From Devosia submarina (GTDB lineage: Bacteria > Pseudomonadota > Alphaproteobacteria > Rhizobiales > Devosiaceae), in assembly GCF_003056345.1 (NCBI RefSeq), contig NZ_PYWB01000012.1, positions 48,323 to 112,322 on the forward strand: 64,000 bases of DNA. Reading direction: 5' to 3'. Within the stretch, counting starts at the first letter, position 1. Each line of letters starts with the position of its first letter. The notes beneath the pieces were generated by a model. It saw only the letters and a list, made by a program, of their open reading frames with translations, was not told the DNA's origin and ran no database searches. A program made the translations under genes and the position numbers. Of this stretch, positions 29,369-39,446 are shown piece by piece.

Positions 29369-31030
29369 ATGATGAGCGACTTGATTGGAACGATTATGGA
29401 GAGGAGTGCCGCGCGCCGCTGGCTGGCCGCCGCCATGGCTCTTCTGGTTGCCGTCTTTGCCTTTGGTTCGCCATCTCTGGCGCAGGTAAGTGATGCCGAG
29501 CTGACGCAGCGCATCGATGCCCTGGCTCCGGGCTCCTATGCGGATCGTGCCGGAGCAGTTGGAGCATTGGTCGCGAGTGGCGATCCGCGCGTCGTTGGTG
29601 TGCTGCAGGTGCTGGCGGAGGGCGATCTCTTGGTGGTCGAGGAGACCGGCAAGGTGGTTTATGTCGAGCGCAGCGGCAAAGATTTTGCCTTGACCGATCC
29701 CCTCACAGGCGAAAGCCTTGGCAGTGTGCCCCGGGGCGACGTGGAAAAGGTACGGGTCAACAATTCCCTGCGCCGCACCCTGCGTACCGCCATTGGACAG
29801 CTGACACTGTTGAGCGAGGATCGCGGGACGCGCCTGGCGGCTGCACAGTCGATCCTGCGCGATGCCGATCCGGCCAATCTGCAATTGCTGGACGAATCGC
29901 TTGCTGCCGAGATCGACCCAGCCATCAAGCGCACCATGGAACTGGCGCGTGCGGTGATCACGCTAAAATCTGGTTCTGATGTCGAGCAAATTCGCTCCGC
30001 CGCCGAGACGGTAGCCCATTCGGGCAGCCGCGATGCCGCGAGCATTCTTTCTGCAGCAATGGGCACTGTGCCCGATGAGCTGCGCGCCGATATCCAGGCA
30101 AGCATTGATGGATTGGCACGGGATCGCGCGGTCTGGGATGCGTTGCAGAATGTCTGGTTCGGCGTGTCGCTGGGCTCGGTGCTGCTGCTGGCCGCCATTG
30201 GGCTTGCCATTACTTTTGGGGTCATGGGCGTCATCAACATGGCCCATGGCGAAATGGTGATGCTGGGCGCCTACACGACCTTTGCGGTGCAGGAAACCAT
30301 CCGGCAGAACGCGCCGGGCCTGTTTGATTATTCCCTCGCCATTGCCCTGCCGTTGGCGTTTCTCCTGACAGCGCTTGTGGGCGTTGCGATAGAGCGGGGC
30401 GTGATCCGCTGGCTTTATGGGCGGGCGCTCGAAACGCTGCTTGCTACCTGGGGACTGTCGCTGATCCTGCAACAGACGGTACGTTCTATCTTCGGTCCCA
30501 CCAATCGGCAGGTGGGCAATCCGAGCTGGATGTCGGGCTCGTTCGAGTTCTATGGCCTTGCGATCACGTGGAGTCGGCTCTGGATCGTCGTTTTCGCCCT
30601 TGCCGTCTTTGTGGCGCTGCTGCTTGTGCTGAACAGGACGGCACTGGGCCTGCAGATGCGGGCAGTGACGCAGAACCGGCGCATGGCTTCGGCCATGGGT
30701 ATCCGCACGCCCCTGGTTGATGCGATGACCTTTGGCCTGGGCTCCGGCATTGCTGGGCTGGCCGGTGTTGCCCTCAGCCAGATCGACAATGTCTCGCCCA
30801 ATCTGGGACAGGGCTACATCATCGACAGCTTCATGGTCGTGGTGTTTGGCGGGGTGGGCAATCTCTGGGGCACGCTGGTGGGTGCCATGACCTTGGGGAT
30901 CGCCAACAAGTTTCTCGAACCCTATGCCGGGGCGGTTCTGGGCAAAATCTTAATCCTCGTCCTCATCATCCTTTTCATCCAGCGCCGCCCGCGTGGCCTT
31001 TTCGCCCTCAAAGGGCGGGCTGTGGAGTAA
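29369..31030 (+). CDS. urtB: urea ABC transporter permease UrtB
   Basis: This 553-residue protein has an N-terminal signal-anchor and a periplasmic helical-repeat domain of about 240 residues. A LivH-type permease follows (VSLGSVLLLAAIGLAITFGVMGVINMAHGEMVMLGAY, GVAIERGVIRWLYGR, ATWGLSLILQQTVR). The long extracytoplasmic N-terminus distinguishes UrtB from amino-acid LivH proteins and is normal for the family. The C-terminal RPRGLFALKGR is typical. GGAA lies six bases before the first of two tandem ATG codons. Confidence 0.94.
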   Translation: MMSDLIGTIMERSAARRWLAAAMALLVAVFAFGSPSLAQVSDAELTQRIDALAPGSYADRAGAVGALVASGDPRVVGVLQVLAEGDLLVVEETGKVVYVERSGKDFALTDPLTGESLGSVPRGDVEKVRVNNSLRRTLRTAIGQLTLLSEDRGTRLAAAQSILRDADPANLQLLDESLAAEIDPAIKRTMELARAVITLKSGSDVEQIRSAAETVAHSGSRDAASILSAAMGTVPDELRADIQASIDGLARDRAVWDALQNVWFGVSLGSVLLLAAIGLAITFGVMGVINMAHGEMVMLGAYTTFAVQETIRQNAPGLFDYSLAIALPLAFLLTALVGVAIERGVIRWLYGRALETLLATWGLSLILQQTVRSIFGPTNRQVGNPSWMSGSFEFYGLAITWSRLWIVVFALAVFVALLLVLNRTALGLQMRAVTQNRRMASAMGIRTPLVDAMTFGLGSGIAGLAGVALSQIDNVSPNLGQGYIIDSFMVVVFGGVGNLWGTLVGAMTLGIANKFLEPYAGAVLGKILILVLIILFIQRRPRGLFALKGRAVE

Positions 31031-31034
31031 ACTC

Positions 31035-32192
31035 ATGATCAGCCAAGCCCTTTTTCGTGCGCTCGACCGCAAGGCCATCTGGCTGGTGGGCATTCTTGTG
31101 GCCCTGGCCATCCTGGTACCGGCGGCAAATCTGCTGATCCCCGTTGGCCAGCCAGGCCATGTTCCCACCTATGTGGTGACGCTGTTCGGCAAATATCTGA
31201 GCTACGCCATGCTCGCCCTAGCACTGGACCTCGTCTGGGGCTATTGCGGCATTCTTTCGCTGGGGCATGGGGCGTTCTTTGCCCTGGGTGGCTATGCCAT
31301 GGGCATGTATCTGATGCGCCAGATCGGGGATCGTGGCGTTTATGCGAATCCAGAATTGCCTGACTTCATGGTGTTCCTGAACTGGCAGGAACTGCCCTGG
31401 TATTGGCAGGGGTTCGACAATTTCTGGTTTGCCTGTCTCATGGTCGTGCTGGTGCCTGGGCTTCTGGCTTTCGTCTTCGGCTTTCTTGCCTTTCGCAGCC
31501 GCGTCACGGGCGTTTACCTCTCCATTATCACCCAGGCGATGACCTTTGCCCTGCTGCTCGCCTTTTTCCGCAATGACATGGGCTTTGGCGGCAATAATGG
31601 GCTAACGGACTTCAAGGAGATCCTGGGCGTGCCGGTGCAGGCTGCCACGACCCGTGGTGCTCTCTTTGCCGCAACGGCCCTGGCGCTGGCGCTATCGGTG
31701 CTTGTGTGTTCGGGGATCGTCAATTCCAAACTGGGCAAGGTGATGATTGCCGCGCGCGATGCCGAAAGCCGCACGCGGTTCCTCGGTTATCGCGTCGAAT
31801 ATGTGAAGCTCTTTGCCTTCACCGTTTCGGCGGTGATCGCGGGGATTGCGGGCGCACTTTATGTGCCGCAGGTGGGCATCATAAATCCCGGCGAGTTCGA
31901 TCCGGCCAACTCCATTGAAGTGGTGATCTGGACGGCAGTTGGCGGCCGCGGCACCATTGTGGGTCCGATCATCGGCGCGATCCTCGTCCATATGGGCAAG
32001 TCCTATTTCACCAGTGCGCTGCCAGAGCTGTGGCTCTTTGCCCTGGGTGCCTTGTTTGTGCTGGTGACGCTGTTTTTGCCCAAGGGCATTGTGGGCCTGC
32101 TGGGTCAGTATCGTGCCGCACGGGCCAGGCCTGAACGCTCTGGTAACCAGCGCGACGCCGGCGTCGATCCTCAACCAGAGCCGGCGGAGTGA
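31035..32192 (+). CDS. urtC: urea ABC transporter permease UrtC
   Basis: This 385-residue LivM-type permease has multiple hydrophobic helices and the motifs LDLVWGYCGILSLGHGAFFALGGYAMGMYL, FRNDMGFGGNNGLTDFKEILG and AVGGRGTIVGPIIGAILVH, which are specific to UrtC. ATG at 31035 has GGAG eight bases upstream and follows the urtB stop by four bases. It pairs with UrtB to form the urea channel. Confidence 0.94.
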   Translation: MISQALFRALDRKAIWLVGILVALAILVPAANLLIPVGQPGHVPTYVVTLFGKYLSYAMLALALDLVWGYCGILSLGHGAFFALGGYAMGMYLMRQIGDRGVYANPELPDFMVFLNWQELPWYWQGFDNFWFACLMVVLVPGLLAFVFGFLAFRSRVTGVYLSIITQAMTFALLLAFFRNDMGFGGNNGLTDFKEILGVPVQAATTRGALFAATALALALSVLVCSGIVNSKLGKVMIAARDAESRTRFLGYRVEYVKLFAFTVSAVIAGIAGALYVPQVGIINPGEFDPANSIEVVIWTAVGGRGTIVGPIIGAILVHMGKSYFTSALPELWLFALGALFVLVTLFLPKGIVGLLGQYRAARARPERSGNQRDAGVDPQPEPAE

Positions 32193-32197
32193 GCGCC

Positions 32198-32947
32198 ATG
32201 ACCGACAAGACCGGCACCATGCTTTACCTTGACGGCGTTTCGGTGGCTTTCGATGGCTTTAGAGCCATCAACAAGCTCTCGCTGATCGTCCAACCTGCCG
32301 AAATGCTGGCCATTATTGGCCCCAATGGCGCGGGGAAGACCACGATGATGGACATCATCACGGGCAAGACCCGGCCGGACGATGGTGAGGTGCTGTTTGA
32401 CGGGCGGACGGATCTCACCAAGCTTGATGAAGCGGCCATTGCGAATCTAGGCATTGGCCGCAAGTTCCAGAAGCCAACCGTGTTCGAAAGCCAGACCGTC
32501 TGGAACAATCTCGAAATGGCGCTCCGCAAACCACGGGGTATATTCCGCACGCTGTTTTACACCCCGAGCGCAGAGGATATCGCACGCATCGAGGAGATAC
32601 TCGACATCGTCCGATTATCAGGCCGCAAAGACGAGCTCGCCGCCAATCTCAGCCATGGGCAAAAGCAATGGCTCGAGATCGGCATGCTGCTGGCGCAGGA
32701 TCCAAAACTCTTGCTGGTGGACGAACCCGTGGCCGGAATGACTGACAGCGAGACCGTGGAAACGGCAAAGCTGCTTAAGAACATCGCCCTGACCCGCTCC
32801 GTAGTCGTGGTGGAGCATGACATGAGCTTTGTGCGGGATCTGGGTAGCCGCGTCACCTGCCTCGCGGAAGGTTCGGTGCTGGCTGAAGGCACGCTCGATC
32901 AGGTCAGCGCCAATCCCCTCGTGATCGAGCGGTATCTGGGGCGATGA
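32198..32947 (+). CDS. urtD: urea ABC transporter ATP-binding protein UrtD
   Basis: This 249-residue LivG-type ATPase has Walker A GPNGAGKTTM, Q-loop FQKPTVFESQTVWNNLE, signature LSHGQKQWLEIGM and Walker B LLLVDEPVAGMTD. The LSHGQ(K/R)QWLEIG form is characteristic of UrtD. ATG at 32198 has GGAG eight bases upstream. A GTG at 32189 overlapping the urtC stop is an alternative. Confidence 0.93.
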   Translation: MTDKTGTMLYLDGVSVAFDGFRAINKLSLIVQPAEMLAIIGPNGAGKTTMMDIITGKTRPDDGEVLFDGRTDLTKLDEAAIANLGIGRKFQKPTVFESQTVWNNLEMALRKPRGIFRTLFYTPSAEDIARIEEILDIVRLSGRKDELAANLSHGQKQWLEIGMLLAQDPKLLLVDEPVAGMTDSETVETAKLLKNIALTRSVVVVEHDMSFVRDLGSRVTCLAEGSVLAEGTLDQVSANPLVIERYLGR

Positions 32948-32972
32948 GTATGAATTACCGGGATAAAACCGC

Positions 32973-33677
32973 ATGAGCACTGCCCTCGCGATCAATGCCA
33001 TCGATCTTCATTACGGCGCGGCACAGGCCTTGCGCAGCGTCAGCATTGCCTGCCAGCCGGGCCGCATCACCGCGGTGCTCGGCCGCAATGGCGTGGGCAA
33101 ATCCTCCACCTTGCGGGCCATCACCGGCGTCAATGCCATATCGGCCGGCGAGATCGTGTTCGGTGAGGATGTGCTGCGCAAGGCGCCGCCCTATAAGCGG
33201 GCGCGCATGGGACTTGGCTATGTGCCGCAGGGGCGGGAAATCTTTCCACTGCTGACCGTTCGGGAAAATCTCGAAACAGGCTATGCCGGACTGCCGCGCG
33301 GGGAGCGGCATATACCCGATTACCTCTTCACCCTGTTTCCCGTACTCAAATCCATGCTCGGCCGCAGGGGAGGGGATCTTTCGGGCGGGCAGCAGCAGCA
33401 ATTAGCGATTGGCCGGGCGCTTGTAACGCGGCCTAAAGTGCTGGTGCTGGATGAGCCGACCGAGGGCATCCAGCCTTCCATCATCAAGGATATCGGGCGC
33501 GCCTTGCAGTTCCTGCGCGACGAAAAGGGGATGACCATTCTTCTTGTGGAGCAATTTCTGGATTTCTGCCGGGAGATCGCCGACGACATCTATGTCATGG
33601 ATCGGGGCGAAATTCGTCATGCCGGCCCTGCCAGTGATCTCGACCGGCCCGACGTGCGCCGGCATTTAATGGTTTGA
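32973..33677 (+). CDS. urtE: urea ABC transporter ATP-binding protein UrtE
   Basis: This 234-residue LivF-type ATPase has Walker A GRNGVGKSSTL, the UrtE-type VPQGREIFPLLTVRENL, signature LSGGQQQQLAIGRAL, and Walker B VLVLDEPTEGIQPSIIKDI followed by the switch region LLVEQ. It completes the urtABCDE transporter and is followed immediately by urease genes. Uptake and hydrolysis of urea are therefore co-expressed. Confidence 0.94.
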   Translation: MSTALAINAIDLHYGAAQALRSVSIACQPGRITAVLGRNGVGKSSTLRAITGVNAISAGEIVFGEDVLRKAPPYKRARMGLGYVPQGREIFPLLTVRENLETGYAGLPRGERHIPDYLFTLFPVLKSMLGRRGGDLSGGQQQQLAIGRALVTRPKVLVLDEPTEGIQPSIIKDIGRALQFLRDEKGMTILLVEQFLDFCREIADDIYVMDRGEIRHAGPASDLDRPDVRRHLMV

Positions 33678-33679
33678 GC

Positions 33680-34492
33680 ATGGTCCTGTCAGCCGTTCCG
33701 GTTCTACAGCGCGCCAGGGGCGTGGGCCGCATCAGCGTCAAGATGCGCGATGGCCGCACGGCGCTGCGCACGCTTTTCCAGGAAGGCTGCGCCAAGATCC
33801 GGCTGCCCAACAGCTTTGATTCATCCCTTAACGCCGTTCTCATCAACACGGCGGGTGGGCTGACCGGTGGCGACCATGTCCGCTGGGAAGCCGATGTCGA
33901 GGCGGGCGGCCGGCTGACGGTGACCACCCAGGCCTGCGAGCGCGTTTATAAATCGCTGGGCAATGATGCGGAGATCGAGACGCGGCTTGCTGTCGGTCCT
34001 GATGCGCATCTCGATTGGATGCCGCAGGAGACGATCCTCTTTGAAAAGGGGCGGCTCTCGCGCCGGATCAGTATCGATCTCGACCAAACCGCCAGCCTTT
34101 GTGCCGTGGAAGCGGTGCTGCTCGGCCGCGACGCCATGGGGGAAAGTGCAAGGCATGCTTGCTTCGCTGACTCATGGCGCATCCGGCGCGGTGGCAAGCT
34201 GGTGCATGCTGAAGAAACGGGGATAAGCGGCGCGCCCGAGCGGGAGCGGGATGGCATTGCCCTTCTCGCCGGCGCTTCGGCTTTTGCCATCGTGCTTTAT
34301 GTCGGGGCCGATGCCGAGCGTCGACAAGCACTTTTGCCGGCTCCGCTGCCCGGGGTTGGCATCAGCCGTACGGGCGAGCGGCTGGTGGTACGGGTAATGG
34401 CTCCTTCGGGCCTTGCCCTCAGGCGGCTTATTGTGCCGATCATCAGTGTGCTTTCTGGCAATGGCGGGCTGCCTAGCCTCTGGACTTTATAG
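33680..34492 (+). CDS. ureD: urease accessory protein UreD
   Basis: This 270-residue protein has UreD/UreH motifs [24 protein letters not shown] and [15 protein letters not shown]. It forms the UreDFG complex that delivers nickel and CO2 for urease activation in the cytoplasm. The start is ATG at 33680, just after the urtE stop; TTG 33674 overlapping that stop is possible. It is the first of the ure genes (D-A-J-B-C-E-F-G order). Confidence 0.93.
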   Translation: MVLSAVPVLQRARGVGRISVKMRDGRTALRTLFQEGCAKIRLPNSFDSSLNAVLINTAGGLTGGDHVRWEADVEAGGRLTVTTQACERVYKSLGNDAEIETRLAVGPDAHLDWMPQETILFEKGRLSRRISIDLDQTASLCAVEAVLLGRDAMGESARHACFADSWRIRRGGKLVHAEETGISGAPERERDGIALLAGASAFAIVLYVGADAERRQALLPAPLPGVGISRTGERLVVRVMAPSGLALRRLIVPIISVLSGNGGLPSLWTL

Positions 34493-34502
34493 GATTATTT
34501 GC

Positions 34503-34805
34503 ATGAACCTTACCCCGCGCGAAAAGGACAAGCTGTTGATCGCCATGGCGGCGATTGTTGCCCGCAAGCGCCTCGAACGCGGCGTCAAGCTCAACCATCC
34601 CGAGGCGATCGCCCTGATCACCGACTTTGTGGTTGAGGGTGCGCGCGACGGCCGCTCGGTCGCCGACCTCATGGAAGCAGGGGCCCATGTCATCACGCGC
34701 GAACAGGTGATGGATGGCATCGCCGAGATCATCCACGACGTGCAGGTGGAAGCGACTTTTCCCGACGGCACCAAGCTCGTCACCGTGCACCAGCCCATTC
34801 GCTGA
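34503..34805 (+). CDS. ureA: urease gamma subunit UreA
   Basis: This 100-residue protein has the usual UreA length and sequence: [46 protein letters not shown], and C-terminal [20 protein letters not shown]. It is the small structural subunit of the urease trimer in three-subunit bacterial ureases. ATG at 34503 follows ureD by 10 bases. Confidence 0.96.
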   Translation: MNLTPREKDKLLIAMAAIVARKRLERGVKLNHPEAIALITDFVVEGARDGRSVADLMEAGAHVITREQVMDGIAEIIHDVQVEATFPDGTKLVTVHQPIR

Positions 34806-34825
34806 ACAAGAGGCAGAGAAAGCAG

Positions 34826-35413
34826 ATGAAGAAGACACTAGGCCTATTCTGGGGAGCGCTGGGCATGCTCGTGCTCGCCTCGACGCCCGCTTTTGCCCAT
34901 CTTGACCCGCTCGAGCATGGCTCTTTCGTTGCCGGCTTCTCCCACCCGCTGTTTGGACTGGACCATATCTTGGCCATGGTGGGCGTTGGCCTCTGGGCAA
35001 GCCTCCTGGGTGGGCGCGCCATCTGGGCTGTCCCTTCAGCTTTTGTTGGCACCATGGTGCTGGGCTTTGCTGTTTCCATGACCCCAATCGGCCTTCCCTT
35101 TGTTGAGCCGGTGATCGCGGCCTCCGTAGTGGCGCTGGGGCTTCTGGCGCTGGTGGCCGTTCAGGCGCCGGTCGCGGTAGCTGCGGTGATGGTTGCGCTT
35201 TTCGCGCTGTTTCACGGCTATGCTCATGGAAGCGAACTTGGGGAGGCAGGTGCGGTTCCGTTCATGGCTGGCTTTGCCGCCGCTAGTGCAGCGCTTCACG
35301 CCTTGGGCGTTGTGGGTGGGGTGCTTGCAGGCCGGTTCACCGGTCCTGTTGCGGCGCGCGTCGCTGGTGGCGTGCTGGCGCTGGGTGGCCTCTGGATCGC
35401 GGTGGGAAGCTAG
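34826..35413 (+). CDS. ureJ: HupE/UreJ family nickel permease-like protein
   Basis: This 195-residue inner-membrane protein has a signal-like N-terminus (ending AFAHLDP). It carries HupE/UreJ motifs [19 protein letters not shown] (with His/Asp metal ligands) and [13 protein letters not shown], plus about six helices. HupE/UreJ proteins are implicated in nickel supply to hydrogenase or urease. Its place between ureA and ureB is common in Rhizobiales and supports nickel transport for urease assembly. Confidence 0.9.
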   Translation: MKKTLGLFWGALGMLVLASTPAFAHLDPLEHGSFVAGFSHPLFGLDHILAMVGVGLWASLLGGRAIWAVPSAFVGTMVLGFAVSMTPIGLPFVEPVIAASVVALGLLALVAVQAPVAVAAVMVALFALFHGYAHGSELGEAGAVPFMAGFAAASAALHALGVVGGVLAGRFTGPVAARVAGGVLALGGLWIAVGS

Positions 35414-35414
35414 G

Positions 35415-35720
35415 ATGATCCCCGGGGAAGTTATCACGCGCGAGGGCGAGATTACGCTCAACGAAGGGAGTGAGGCTATCACGCTGCTGGTGGCCAATAC
35501 GGGTGACCGGCCTATTCAGGTGGGCTCGCACTACCACTTCTTTGAAACCAATGGGGCGCTCCGCTTCGACCGCGCTTTGGCGCGCGGCATGCGACTTGAT
35601 TTGGCTGCAGGCACGGCCGTGCGCTTCGAGCCGGGACAGGAGCGCGAAGTGCGCCTTGTGCCACTGGGCGGCAAGCGCGAGGTTTATGGTTTCCGGCAAA
35701 AAATCATGGGAAAACTCTGA
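35415..35720 (+). CDS. ureB: urease beta subunit UreB
   Basis: This 101-residue protein has the UreB signature [39 protein letters not shown] and [11 protein letters not shown]. Length and motifs are standard. It begins one base after the ureJ stop, and its stop shares a base with the ureC ATG, so translation is tightly coupled. Confidence 0.96.
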   Translation: MIPGEVITREGEITLNEGSEAITLLVANTGDRPIQVGSHYHFFETNGALRFDRALARGMRLDLAAGTAVRFEPGQEREVRLVPLGGKREVYGFRQKIMGKL

Positions 35721-37429
35721 TGGCAGTCAAGATTGGCCGTGCTGCCTATGCGCAGATGTATGGCCCAACCGTCGGCGACCGCGTGCGCCTCGCCGACACA
35801 GAACTCTTTATCCAGGTGGAAAAGGATTTCACCACCTATGGCGAAGAGGTCAAGTTCGGCGGCGGCAAGGTGATCCGCGATGGCATGGGGCAGTCCCAGG
35901 CCACGCGCACCCAAGGGGCGGTCGATACCGTCATCACCAATGCACTGGTGGTTGACCATACCGGCATCTACAAGGCGGATATAGGACTTCGGGATGGCCG
36001 CATCCACGCCATCGGCAATGCCGGCAATCCCGACACGCAATCCGGCGTCACCATCATCATCGGCCCTTCGACCGAAGTTATTGCTGGCGAAGGCAAGATC
36101 CTGACGGCCGGCGGCATGGACAGCCACATACATTTCATCGCCCCTCAGCAGATCGAGGAAGCGTTGATGTCGGGGATCACCACCATGCTGGGTGGCGGCA
36201 CAGGCCCGGCCCACGGAACGCTGGCGACGACCTGCACCGGCGCCTGGCACATCATGACGATGATGGGTGCCTTTGAAGACTTCCCCATGAACCTTGGCCT
36301 TGCAGGCAAGGGCAATGCGTCCGTTGCCGCCCCGCTCGAGGAAATGATCCTTGCCGGCGCCTGCAGCATGAAGCTGCATGAGGATTGGGGCACGACCCCT
36401 GCCAGTATCGACACCTGCCTCAGCGTCGCAGATGACTACGACGTGCAAGTGATGATCCATACCGATACGCTCAATGAGAGCGGCTTTGTGGAAGATACCA
36501 TCGCTGCCTTCAAGGGCCGCACCATCCATGCCTTCCACACCGAGGGGGCTGGCGGTGGCCATGCCCCCGACATCATCCGCGTGGCGGGGCTTCCCAACGT
36601 TCTGCCCTCGTCCACCAATCCGACGCGGCCTTATACGGTCAACACCATTGCCGAGCATCTCGACATGCTGATGGTGTGCCACCACCTCTCGCCTTCGATT
36701 CCCGAGGATGTTGCCTTTGCCGAAAGCCGCATTCGCAAGGAAACGATCGCGGCTGAAGACATCCTGCATGATCTGGGTGCCTTTTCGATGATCTCATCGG
36801 ACAGCCAGGCCATGGGGCGGGTCGGCGAGGTAATTATCCGCTGCTGGCAGACGGCCGACAAGATGAAACGGCAGCGCGGGCGCCTGCCCGAGGAAACCGG
36901 CGACAACGACAATTTCCGCGTGCGACGCTATATCGCCAAATACACGATCAATCCCGCCATTACGCAGGGGATGAGCGAACATATCGGCTCGATCGAAGTG
37001 GGCAAGCGCGCCGATCTGGTGCTCTGGAGCCCCGCCTTTTTTGGCGTGAAGCCCGAAATGGTGCTTCTGGGCGGCGTGATCGTTGCGGCGCCTATGGGCG
37101 ATCCGAATGGTTCAATCCCAACGCCGCAGCCGGTTCACTACCGCCCCATGTTCGGCGCCTATGGCCTGGCCAAGCGCGCCACCAGCGTAACCTTCACGTC
37201 CCAAGCAGCGCTCGATAGCGGGATCCGGGAGCGCTATGGCCTTCAAAAAACGCTGCTGCCGGTCAAGAACACGCGCGGCGGCATCACCAAGGCATCCATG
37301 ATCCACAATTCGGCTATGCCCCACATCGAAGTCGATCCCGAAACCTATGAGGTGCGCGCCGATGGTGAACTCTTGACCTGTGAGCCGGCCGATGTGCTGC
37401 CCATGGCGCAGCGTTATTTCCTGTTCTGA
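35720..37429 (+). CDS. ureC: urease alpha (catalytic) subunit UreC
   Basis: This 569-residue amidohydrolase is full length. Nickel-ligand and catalytic sequences are intact: GGMDSHIHF, the carbamylated lysine in [33 protein letters not shown], the flap [22 protein letters not shown] and SSDSQAMG. It hydrolyses urea to ammonia and carbamate. No missing active-site residue is seen, so urease should be functional. Confidence 0.97.
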   Translation: MAVKIGRAAYAQMYGPTVGDRVRLADTELFIQVEKDFTTYGEEVKFGGGKVIRDGMGQSQATRTQGAVDTVITNALVVDHTGIYKADIGLRDGRIHAIGNAGNPDTQSGVTIIIGPSTEVIAGEGKILTAGGMDSHIHFIAPQQIEEALMSGITTMLGGGTGPAHGTLATTCTGAWHIMTMMGAFEDFPMNLGLAGKGNASVAAPLEEMILAGACSMKLHEDWGTTPASIDTCLSVADDYDVQVMIHTDTLNESGFVEDTIAAFKGRTIHAFHTEGAGGGHAPDIIRVAGLPNVLPSSTNPTRPYTVNTIAEHLDMLMVCHHLSPSIPEDVAFAESRIRKETIAAEDILHDLGAFSMISSDSQAMGRVGEVIIRCWQTADKMKRQRGRLPEETGDNDNFRVRRYIAKYTINPAITQGMSEHIGSIEVGKRADLVLWSPAFFGVKPEMVLLGGVIVAAPMGDPNGSIPTPQPVHYRPMFGAYGLAKRATSVTFTSQAALDSGIRERYGLQKTLLPVKNTRGGITKASMIHNSAMPHIEVDPETYEVRADGELLTCEPADVLPMAQRYFLF

Positions 37430-37435
37430 GGCCCT

Positions 37436-37909
37436 ATGCTGACTGTTTCCGCCCACCTCCCCGCAGCCGAAGTCGCCCAAGAATTCTTCGCAACTGTTAC
37501 CCTGGAAGCCGGCGAGCGTCGTCTGCGGCGCAGATCGCTGCGCCTGTCGACTGGCGAGGATATTCTCCTGGACTTCCCCGCTACGATCACCTTGGATGAT
37601 GGGGACGGGCTTGAACTCTCCGATGGCCGGCTGGTGGGGATCAAGGCGGCGCGGGAGCCACTCTATGAGGTGACCGGCAAGAACCAGGCCCACCTCGTTC
37701 GCCTGGCTTGGCACATCGGCAACCGGCATTTGCCAGCGCAGCTCGAAGGGGAACGACTCTTGATCCGCCGCGACCATGTGATCCGCGAAATGCTTGTGGG
37801 TTTGGGTGCCAGGGTCTGCGACGTTGAAGCACCGTTCTCGCCTGAACATGGTGCCTATCATGGGCATAGCCATGGCACGGAAAACCACGCGTTGCGTCTT
37901 CAGCGATGA
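37436..37909 (+). CDS. ureE: urease accessory nickel metallochaperone UreE
   Basis: This 157-residue protein has the UreE N-terminal beta domain and the C-terminal metal-binding domain (LAWHIGNRHLPAQ, DHVIREMLVGLGA). The tail is His-rich (HGAYHGHSHGTENH). It shuttles nickel to UreG. It starts 6 bases after ureC and overlaps ureF by four bases. Confidence 0.93.
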   Translation: MLTVSAHLPAAEVAQEFFATVTLEAGERRLRRRSLRLSTGEDILLDFPATITLDDGDGLELSDGRLVGIKAAREPLYEVTGKNQAHLVRLAWHIGNRHLPAQLEGERLLIRRDHVIREMLVGLGARVCDVEAPFSPEHGAYHGHSHGTENHALRLQR

Positions 37910-38556
37910 CCGTAGCGCTGCAAAGGCTCATGGCGTTTTTGTCACCTGCCTTTCCGGTGGGCGGCTTTGCCTGGTCTGCAGGTCTTGAGACTGCCATTGC
38001 GGAAGGCAGCGTGAGCGATGGCGCGACGACGGGACAATGGCTCGAGGGCCTGCTGCACCATGGCAGCTTCAAGACCGACGCCATTCTTCTTTGCGAAGCG
38101 CACCGCCACAACGCTGATCCGTTTTATCTTGGCGAGCTTTCCGAGCTCTGCCTGGCCCTGACTGTTGCCAGCGAGCGGCAGGCGGAATTGCTGCAGATGG
38201 GCGATGCCTTTGTGAAAGCTGCGGGCGTGTGGCCGGTACCGATCGAGCTGCCATCTCAAGCTCCCTACCCGATTGCGGTGGGCGCGATTGCCGCTGCGCA
38301 CGGTATCGGGGTAGCAGAGGCTGCCCTGGCATTCCTCACCGCCCAGGTGCAGGCACAGATTTCGGTGGCCGTGCGGCTCGTTCCGATCGGCCAAAATGCG
38401 GGGCTAAGGGCGCTGGTTGCGCTTGAGCCCGCAATTGCAGATCTAGCTAATTTCTGCTCCACCGCTACGCTCAAGGATCTTGGCACAATCGGCTATGCCG
38501 CCGACATCGCTCAGATGCGCCATGATACTTTGCCTACAAGGATTTTCCGCTCATGA
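37906..38556 (+). CDS. ureF: urease accessory protein UreF
   Basis: This 216-residue all-helical protein has [24 protein letters not shown] at the N-terminus and SPVE-like helices ending in [13 protein letters not shown], the conserved C-terminal UreF motif. It acts with UreD and UreG as activation complex and GTPase regulator. It overlaps both neighbouring ure genes. Confidence 0.92.
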   Translation: MTVALQRLMAFLSPAFPVGGFAWSAGLETAIAEGSVSDGATTGQWLEGLLHHGSFKTDAILLCEAHRHNADPFYLGELSELCLALTVASERQAELLQMGDAFVKAAGVWPVPIELPSQAPYPIAVGAIAAAHGIGVAEAALAFLTAQVQAQISVAVRLVPIGQNAGLRALVALEPAIADLANFCSTATLKDLGTIGYAADIAQMRHDTLPTRIFRS

Positions 38557-39197
38557 CATCTCCCAACGGTCCCCTTCGCGTCGGTATCGGCGGCCCTGTC
38601 GGTTCGGGCAAAACGACTTTGTGCGAAATGCTGCTCAAGGCCATGCGCGAACGCTATTCCATGGCTGTTGTCACCAATGACATCTATACCAAGGAAGACG
38701 CGCTGATCCTGTCGCGGGTGCAGGCGATCTCCGAAGACCGCATCGTGGGCGTTGAAACCGGCGGTTGTCCCCATACGGCCATCCGCGAAGATGCTTCGCT
38801 CAATCTTGCCGCCATTGATGCCCTCAATCGCAAGTTCCCCGACCTCGACATCATCCTGATCGAAAGCGGCGGCGACAATCTGGCGGCGACCTTCTCGCCT
38901 GATCTGGCCGATATCACCCTATATGTGATCTCCGTCGCACAGGGCGAAAAAATCCCGCGTAAGGGTGGCCCGGCTATTTCACGATCCGACCTCCTGGTCA
39001 TCACCCATACCGATCTTGCACCCTATGTCGGCGCGAGCCTCGAGGTGATGGAAGGCGATACGCAAAAGGTGCGCGAGGGGCGGCCGTATATCTTCACCGA
39101 TCTCCTGCGTCGCGAGAACATTGACCAGATCATCGGCCATATCGAGCGGATAGGCGGCCTCTCCAATTTTAAGCAGGCATCAGCTATGGCCCGATAG
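38553..39197 (+). CDS. ureG: urease accessory GTPase UreG
   Basis: This 214-residue SIMIBI-class GTPase has P-loop [13 protein letters not shown], switch region NDIYTKEDA, the nickel-binding CPH motif in [15 protein letters not shown] and [16 protein letters not shown] hydrolysis drives nickel insertion into UreABC. It is the last gene of the urease operon. The following 249 bases separate it from a TRAP transporter with its own sigma-54 promoter. Confidence 0.95.
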   Translation: MTSPNGPLRVGIGGPVGSGKTTLCEMLLKAMRERYSMAVVTNDIYTKEDALILSRVQAISEDRIVGVETGGCPHTAIREDASLNLAAIDALNRKFPDLDIILIESGGDNLAATFSPDLADITLYVISVAQGEKIPRKGGPAISRSDLLVITHTDLAPYVGASLEVMEGDTQKVREGRPYIFTDLLRRENIDQIIGHIERIGGLSNFKQASAMAR

Positions 39198-39360
39198 GGC
39201 AGCCGGAGCGAAGCTTGGGAGGCATTCCCGCCATTGGTGCGCTTCCATATTCGACCCAGTGAGCGAAGTTTCGCCTCGGGAGAGGAGCGAGTGGGCGGAT
39301 TTCCGCCGGTGTTTGCATGAGCAATCCCGGAATAAGGCGGCCAGAACGCAGTTGCGGAAC

Positions 39361-39376
39361 TGGCATGATGCTTGCA
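39361..39376 (+). promoter_or_regulatory. sigma-54 (RpoN) promoter of the TAXI-TRAP operon
   Basis: TGGCATGATGCTTGCA matches TGGCAYG-N4-TTGCW, with the GG and GC dinucleotides 10 bases apart. It lies 70 bases upstream of the TAXI binding-protein ATG. The -24 and -12 boxes are identical to those before urtA, differing only in the 4-base spacer. It predicts that this transporter is induced together with urea genes under nitrogen limitation. Confidence 0.8.
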
Positions 39377-39446
39377 ATGTACTGCCTGTCGGACACTGAG
39401 GAGCTGTTCGGCCCATAATAATACGCATGCTACAGGAGGATTGAGC

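Noticed and set aside
34826..35413. ureJ inserted between ureA and ureB as a novelty.
   Set aside because: HupE/UreJ genes inside urease operons are common in Rhizobiales.
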